Positions 6,595 through 9,357 of a DNA stretch of 9,357 nt are shown piece after piece. The notes under the pieces are model-generated. The model saw nothing but the letters and a program-made list of their open reading frames with translations, did not search any database and was not told the DNA's origin. The translations under genes were made by a program, and so were the position numbers. The DNA comes from Candidatus Aegiribacteria sp. (GTDB lineage: Bacteria; Fermentibacterota; Fermentibacteria; Fermentibacterales; JCC-6): positions 1 to 9,357 of the forward strand of contig DAOWJX010000118.1 of assembly GCA_030640155.1 (NCBI GenBank), written 5' to 3'. Position 1 is the first letter of the stretch, and the number at the start of each line of letters is the position of its first letter.

Positions 6595-7361
6595 CGGAAA
6601 CTCCTTTTTAGAAATATTCTGTCTCCGGCAGAAACTCCAAGTATGGAGGATGCTCTCCCACAGCTGACTGCAAGTTCCATGCAACCCTGGCTGCCCGCGA
6701 GAAATAGTAATCCCTGCCTGTTGCCATAAGTTCTTGTCCTGGTGACAGGTACAATTCCACCTTCGGGCAGTCTGATTTCAGATGGGTGGAATCCATCTGC
6801 ATCTGCGGGAGACAGCCAGAGAACAACATTACCGAATCGATCTATATGAGCGACAGTGACATGAAAACCTTCCTCATCTTCTTCCGATAGTCTGATCTCC
6901 GATGAAACCAGTATTCCAGGATCAATACTTTCCAGGCTGTTCACCCATCCCGGATTAAAAAGCAACCTTGCTCCAGCAGGCGCAAAAAGATCTCTACCGT
7001 GAAATGTCGTGCTGGATTCAGCCGGAGGTCGCTGAAGTTTCCATGCCCTCTTGATTCGAAGCAGACCGAAAAGACCATTATCCGGTCCTACGTAGTAGAT
7101 CCCATCAACCTCACAGACAACTCCTTGCCGTTCCGTTCCAACACCGGGGTCAACAACGGCTACAACAACTGAACCGGGAGAAATCACATGCCGGGATACA
7201 TAAAGATGGAAAGCCCCCTCCATCACAGAGCCGGCTTCAATATCATGTGTCAGATCTACAATGGATGTCCCGACAGGAGCAGTGCGTAGAACAGCTGCCT
7301 TCATCTGAGCAACGTATGTATCAGATGTTCCGAAATCAGTAAGGAGGAATATCAGTCTCAT
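6591..7361 (-). CDS. S-adenosyl-L-methionine hydroxide adenosyltransferase (DUF62 / SAM hydrolase)
   Basis: Member of the DUF62 family related to fluorinase and chlorinase. Characterised non-halogenating members use hydroxide to split SAM into adenosine and L-methionine. The N-terminal LTDFGTSDTYVAQMK (7-21) binds SAM. The catalytic Asp-Arg-His triad known from the Pyrococcus horikoshii enzyme is visible as D71 and R78 (DPGVGTER) and H121 (FHGRDLFAP). IDRFGN at 173-178 starts the C-terminal barrel that packs on the ligand. At 256 residues it matches the hydrolase length and appears to lack the extra loop of halogenases, so halogenation is unlikely. Its ATG shares one base with the upstream stop (TAATG), and its TGA overlaps the GH57 TTG start. 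The physiological purpose of this family is unsettled; SAM-pool control is one proposal. Confidence 0.93.
   Translation of the reverse strand: MRLIFLLTDFGTSDTYVAQMKAAVLRTAPVGTSIVDLTHDIEAGSVMEGAFHLYVSRHVISPGSVVVAVVDPGVGTERQGVVCEVDGIYYVGPDNGLFGLLRIKRAWKLQRPPAESSTTFHGRDLFAPAGARLLFNPGWVNSLESIDPGILVSSEIRLSEEDEEGFHVTVAHIDRFGNVVLWLSPADADGFHPSEIRLPEGGIVPVTRTRTYGNRQGLLFLAGSQGCMELAVSCGRASSILGVSAGDRIFLKRSFR
6601..6606 (-). promoter_or_regulatory. Strong ribosome binding site that fixes the GH57 TTG start
   Basis: AAGGAG, within AAAAAGGAG on the - strand, sits 6 nt before the TTG at 6594. It is the best Shine-Dalgarno match in the window and lies inside the end of the SAM enzyme gene. It decides the start in favour of TTG over the ATG at 6684. 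Confidence 0.8.
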
Positions 7362-9357
7362 TATCGGTGTTTTACAACTACAAGAGTCTGATCATCTCCC
7401 TGCGGCATTCCCTTCGAATGGGAATTCACTGCTTCAAGAATTCCTCCCGCAATCTGCTGAGCAGAAAGATCTCTGTTCTCCAGAACTACATCTTTCAGTC
7501 TGTCAACACCTAATTCAGTATTGAATTTATCCATAGCTTCTGTGATTCCATCAGTATAAAGAACAAGAACATCTCCGGGTTCAAGTTCATCGGTTCCATG
7601 TTCGTATTCTACCTTGTTAAAAAGCCCGAGTATGAGTCCACCCCTGTCAAGCCAGGTTGAACTTCCCTCCCTCCTGACCAGAAGAGGAGGATTATGTCCT
7701 GCATTCACATAGGTGAGCTTCCCTGAATCAAGATCAAGTACACTGTAGAAAAGGCCTGTCATAATCAGATCACCCTCGCCAAGAATGGAAGACTCGTTTA
7801 CCTTCTGCATAATTTCACTTATTGAATAAATGTTCTGAACATAGGCTTCAAGATTGCCTTTCAGGCCTGCCATGGTCAGCGCAGCTGGAATTCCCTTCCC
7901 CGCAACATCAGCAATGGCTATCCCGAGGTTGCGGCCCGGCAGCTGAAAGAAATCGAAGTAATCCCCGCCAACCTCTCTCGCGGGTCTGTAATAACTCTCG
8001 ATATCGTATCTCTCAGGATTCGGTGGTTTGTCCGGCAGCAGATCAAGCTGGATTTTTCTGGCCATGCTCAGTTCCTCTGCTATCGCATGACCGGCGGACA
8101 ATCTGTCCAGCAAAATATCAGGCATTCTTTTTCTGACTTCTTTTGAAGCAAGAAGTTCAGGAGTTTCAGTGACAAACTTTATTACCTCCATACGGACGTT
8201 TCTGTCAGGGTCAACAAGCCTTTCTGCCAGTTTTCCTGGAGCATCGCCCTTTGAACTCATTGCCGGATATCTTCTTAAACCTTGAATTGCTTCCAGCCTC
8301 ACTTCCGAAGCGGGATCATCAAGAGCAGCAAATACAACAGGCAGCAGTTTCCCGGCTGAAAGAAGAACATTCCCCACGAGACCGGAAAGCGTACTCAATC
8401 TGACAAATGGATCTTCATCATCAAGAAGGGTGATCAGGACATTGCTCAGATTATCAGTGTCATCGCTCTCGAATTCTCCCAAGGCTGCTCCGGCTGCTGC
8501 CCGGACAGCTCTTTTATCATCAGTCGAAAGCTGAACAAGAACCCTTAATGATTTTTCAGTACATTCTCCGAGACGACGTACTGCCCTGACAAGGGACTTA
8601 CGCACCAGAGGTGATTTGTCAGTCAAAAATACTGAAATGAATTCTTCCTGAATTTCACCCAGATCATGACCGTTCCATAACACGAAAAATGGAAGTAACG
8701 CCCGTTTCTCAAATTCACCATCGGCAAGAATCTCTTTAATCAAAGCAGTGGAAGCCTCTGCCAGATCAGTTCGTCCTCTGCATATCAGCTGGCTCAGTGC
8801 TTCCCTTCCGTCATAGCGTTCTGACACAAGTACAGTTTTGATTAAGTTGTTTCTGTCTGTTTCATCCATAATGCTGTAGTATCGGAGAACCATGTGTGCA
8901 AATGCCCTGCTGTCGCTTACGCGTTCGTGAACAATATCCCAGAGGTTCTTCCTTTCATCCTCATCAAGTGAGGAATAATTCATCAGCATGCAACGGGTTA
9001 CAGGAAGAATATCTTCTTCGGAAAGGTCGGATAGAAGGGTTTTCCTTACTTCTCTGCTGAAATACCTCAATCTCGCTCCGATTCTCCAGGCAAGTCTTCC
9101 CCTTCCTCCATCGGGAAGTCGATCCATCAGCACCCAGAGGAGATCACTGAATTCCTGATTGAACTCTTCAAGTTCTCTGTCAAGCAAGCCTATGATCAGA
9201 GGAGGCATTAATACGGAATCGCCACTTTCAAGGACATCATTAAGTATTTCATATTCTCTGCTGGAGAGATCAGGAAATTTGCTGCCCACATAAAATAGCA
9301 CACTCCGCCGAACTTCATTTGAATCGTCCTCAAGAAGCTCATTGTATATCCTGGAAC
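7361..9357 (-). CDS. HEAT-repeat protein fused to SpoIIE/RsbU-type PP2C phosphatase, N-terminus beyond the window
   Basis: Predicted Ser/Thr protein phosphatase with a helical-repeat sensor or scaffold. The frame stays open to the right edge: 18 codons before the GTG at 9301 read SRIYNELLEDDSNEVRRS, itself HEAT-like, so that GTG is internal and the gene is partial. Counted from that GTG, helical repeats run through most of 1-400. Clear HEAT units have PLVRKSLVRAVRRLG (231-245), AVRAAAGAALGEF (265-277), FVRLSTLSGLVG (299-310), EVRLEAIQGLRRYP (333-346) and NVRMEVIKFVTE (368-379). A linker helix with IQLDLLP (417-423) leads to the phosphatase domain (about 430-646). Its metal aspartates are present: D447 (EVGGDYFDFF), D465 (DVAGKG), D584 (YTDG) and D636/D637 (GDDQTL), so it should be active. 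Relatives dephosphorylate anti-sigma-antagonist proteins; no such partner is visible here. First known gene of the - strand run. Confidence 0.92.
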   Translation of the reverse strand, partial: SRIYNELLEDDSNEVRRSVLFYVGSKFPDLSSREYEILNDVLESGDSVLMPPLIIGLLDRELEEFNQEFSDLLWVLMDRLPDGGRGRLAWRIGARLRYFSREVRKTLLSDLSEEDILPVTRCMLMNYSSLDEDERKNLWDIVHERVSDSRAFAHMVLRYYSIMDETDRNNLIKTVLVSERYDGREALSQLICRGRTDLAEASTALIKEILADGEFEKRALLPFFVLWNGHDLGEIQEEFISVFLTDKSPLVRKSLVRAVRRLGECTEKSLRVLVQLSTDDKRAVRAAAGAALGEFESDDTDNLSNVLITLLDDEDPFVRLSTLSGLVGNVLLSAGKLLPVVFAALDDPASEVRLEAIQGLRRYPAMSSKGDAPGKLAERLVDPDRNVRMEVIKFVTETPELLASKEVRKRMPDILLDRLSAGHAIAEELSMARKIQLDLLPDKPPNPERYDIESYYRPAREVGGDYFDFFQLPGRNLGIAIADVAGKGIPAALTMAGLKGNLEAYVQNIYSISEIMQKVNESSILGEGDLIMTGLFYSVLDLDSGKLTYVNAGHNPPLLVRREGSSTWLDRGGLILGLFNKVEYEHGTDELEPGDVLVLYTDGITEAMDKFNTELGVDRLKDVVLENRDLSAQQIAGGILEAVNSHSKGMPQGDDQTLVVVKHR

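Larger units (their letters stand above)
909..9357 (-). other. Presumed eight-gene operon
   Basis: All eight - strand genes are packed tightly. The junctions in order of transcription are a 1-nt overlap (TAATG), a 4-nt overlap (TTGA), a 4-nt gap, an 11-nt gap, a 4-nt overlap (ATGA), a 22-nt gap and a 13-nt gap. No gap is long enough for an ordinary promoter, and no terminator hairpin is visible between genes. The promoter is probably beyond 9357, though promoters inside coding sequence cannot be excluded. The module mixes signalling, SAM metabolism, sugar metabolism and tRNA charging. Confidence 0.7.

Noticed and set aside
6591..7361. Fluorinase or chlorinase
   Set aside because: Length of 256 residues and the Asp-Arg-His triad of the hydroxide-using enzymes; the longer halogenase loop does not appear to be present.
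7822..8136. 104-codon + strand frame opposite the phosphatase
   Set aside because: Antisense shadow over the conserved metal-binding and linker region of the phosphatase; no recognisable domain.

Overview
The window is bacterial and gene-dense. It holds one gene end on the + strand, a short AT-rich gap, and then eight head-to-tail genes on the - strand that fill the rest and run off the right edge. No RNA gene, CRISPR array or intact insertion sequence was recognised. The lineage cannot be fixed from sequence reading alone. Bacterial-type CysRS and TrpRS, Shine-Dalgarno-like sites, a CysRS with KMGKS in place of KMSKS, a HEAT-repeat/SpoIIE phosphatase and an uncharacterised GH57 protein would fit an uncultivated member of the FCB group or a nearby candidate phylum. 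That placement is a low-confidence inference.

Layout. 1-749 (+): C-terminal part of a membrane-anchored family 2 glycosyltransferase of the polyprenyl-phosphate sugar transferase type, cut by the left edge. 750-908: non-coding gap between convergent genes, mostly occupied by a 158-bp degenerate repeat element bounded by inverted TAGGGTC. 909-9357 (-): a compact presumed operon. In transcription order it encodes a HEAT-repeat + SpoIIE/RsbU-type phosphatase (cut by the right edge), a SAM hydroxide adenosyltransferase (DUF62), a GH57 glycosidase-like protein, a 66-residue Cys-rich small protein, a sugar nucleotidyltransferase with a left-handed beta-helix tail (MurU-like), an APH-fold sugar kinase (AmgK-like), TrpRS (trpS) and CysRS (cysS). 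Every junction is an overlap of 1-4 nt or a gap of 4-22 nt, so co-transcription from a promoter beyond 9357 is likely.

How the genes may work together. The kinase and nucleotidyltransferase form a plausible two-step salvage module: a free sugar is phosphorylated at C1 and then converted to an NDP-sugar, as in AmgK/MurU recycling of N-acetylmuramic acid. The GH57 protein upstream could supply or act on a related sugar. The phosphatase suggests a partner-switching or stress-signalling input, but no kinase or anti-sigma partner is in the window. The two aminoacyl-tRNA synthetases at the distal end look like housekeeping passengers. The TrpRS carries four cysteines matching the [4Fe-4S] TrpRS type.

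Two start sites were revised. The GH57 gene most likely starts at a TTG at 6594 with a strong AAGGAG, and the kinase at the ATG at 4363, which forms an ATGA overlap. The phosphatase reading frame continues to the right edge, so the GTG at 9301 is an internal valine codon.
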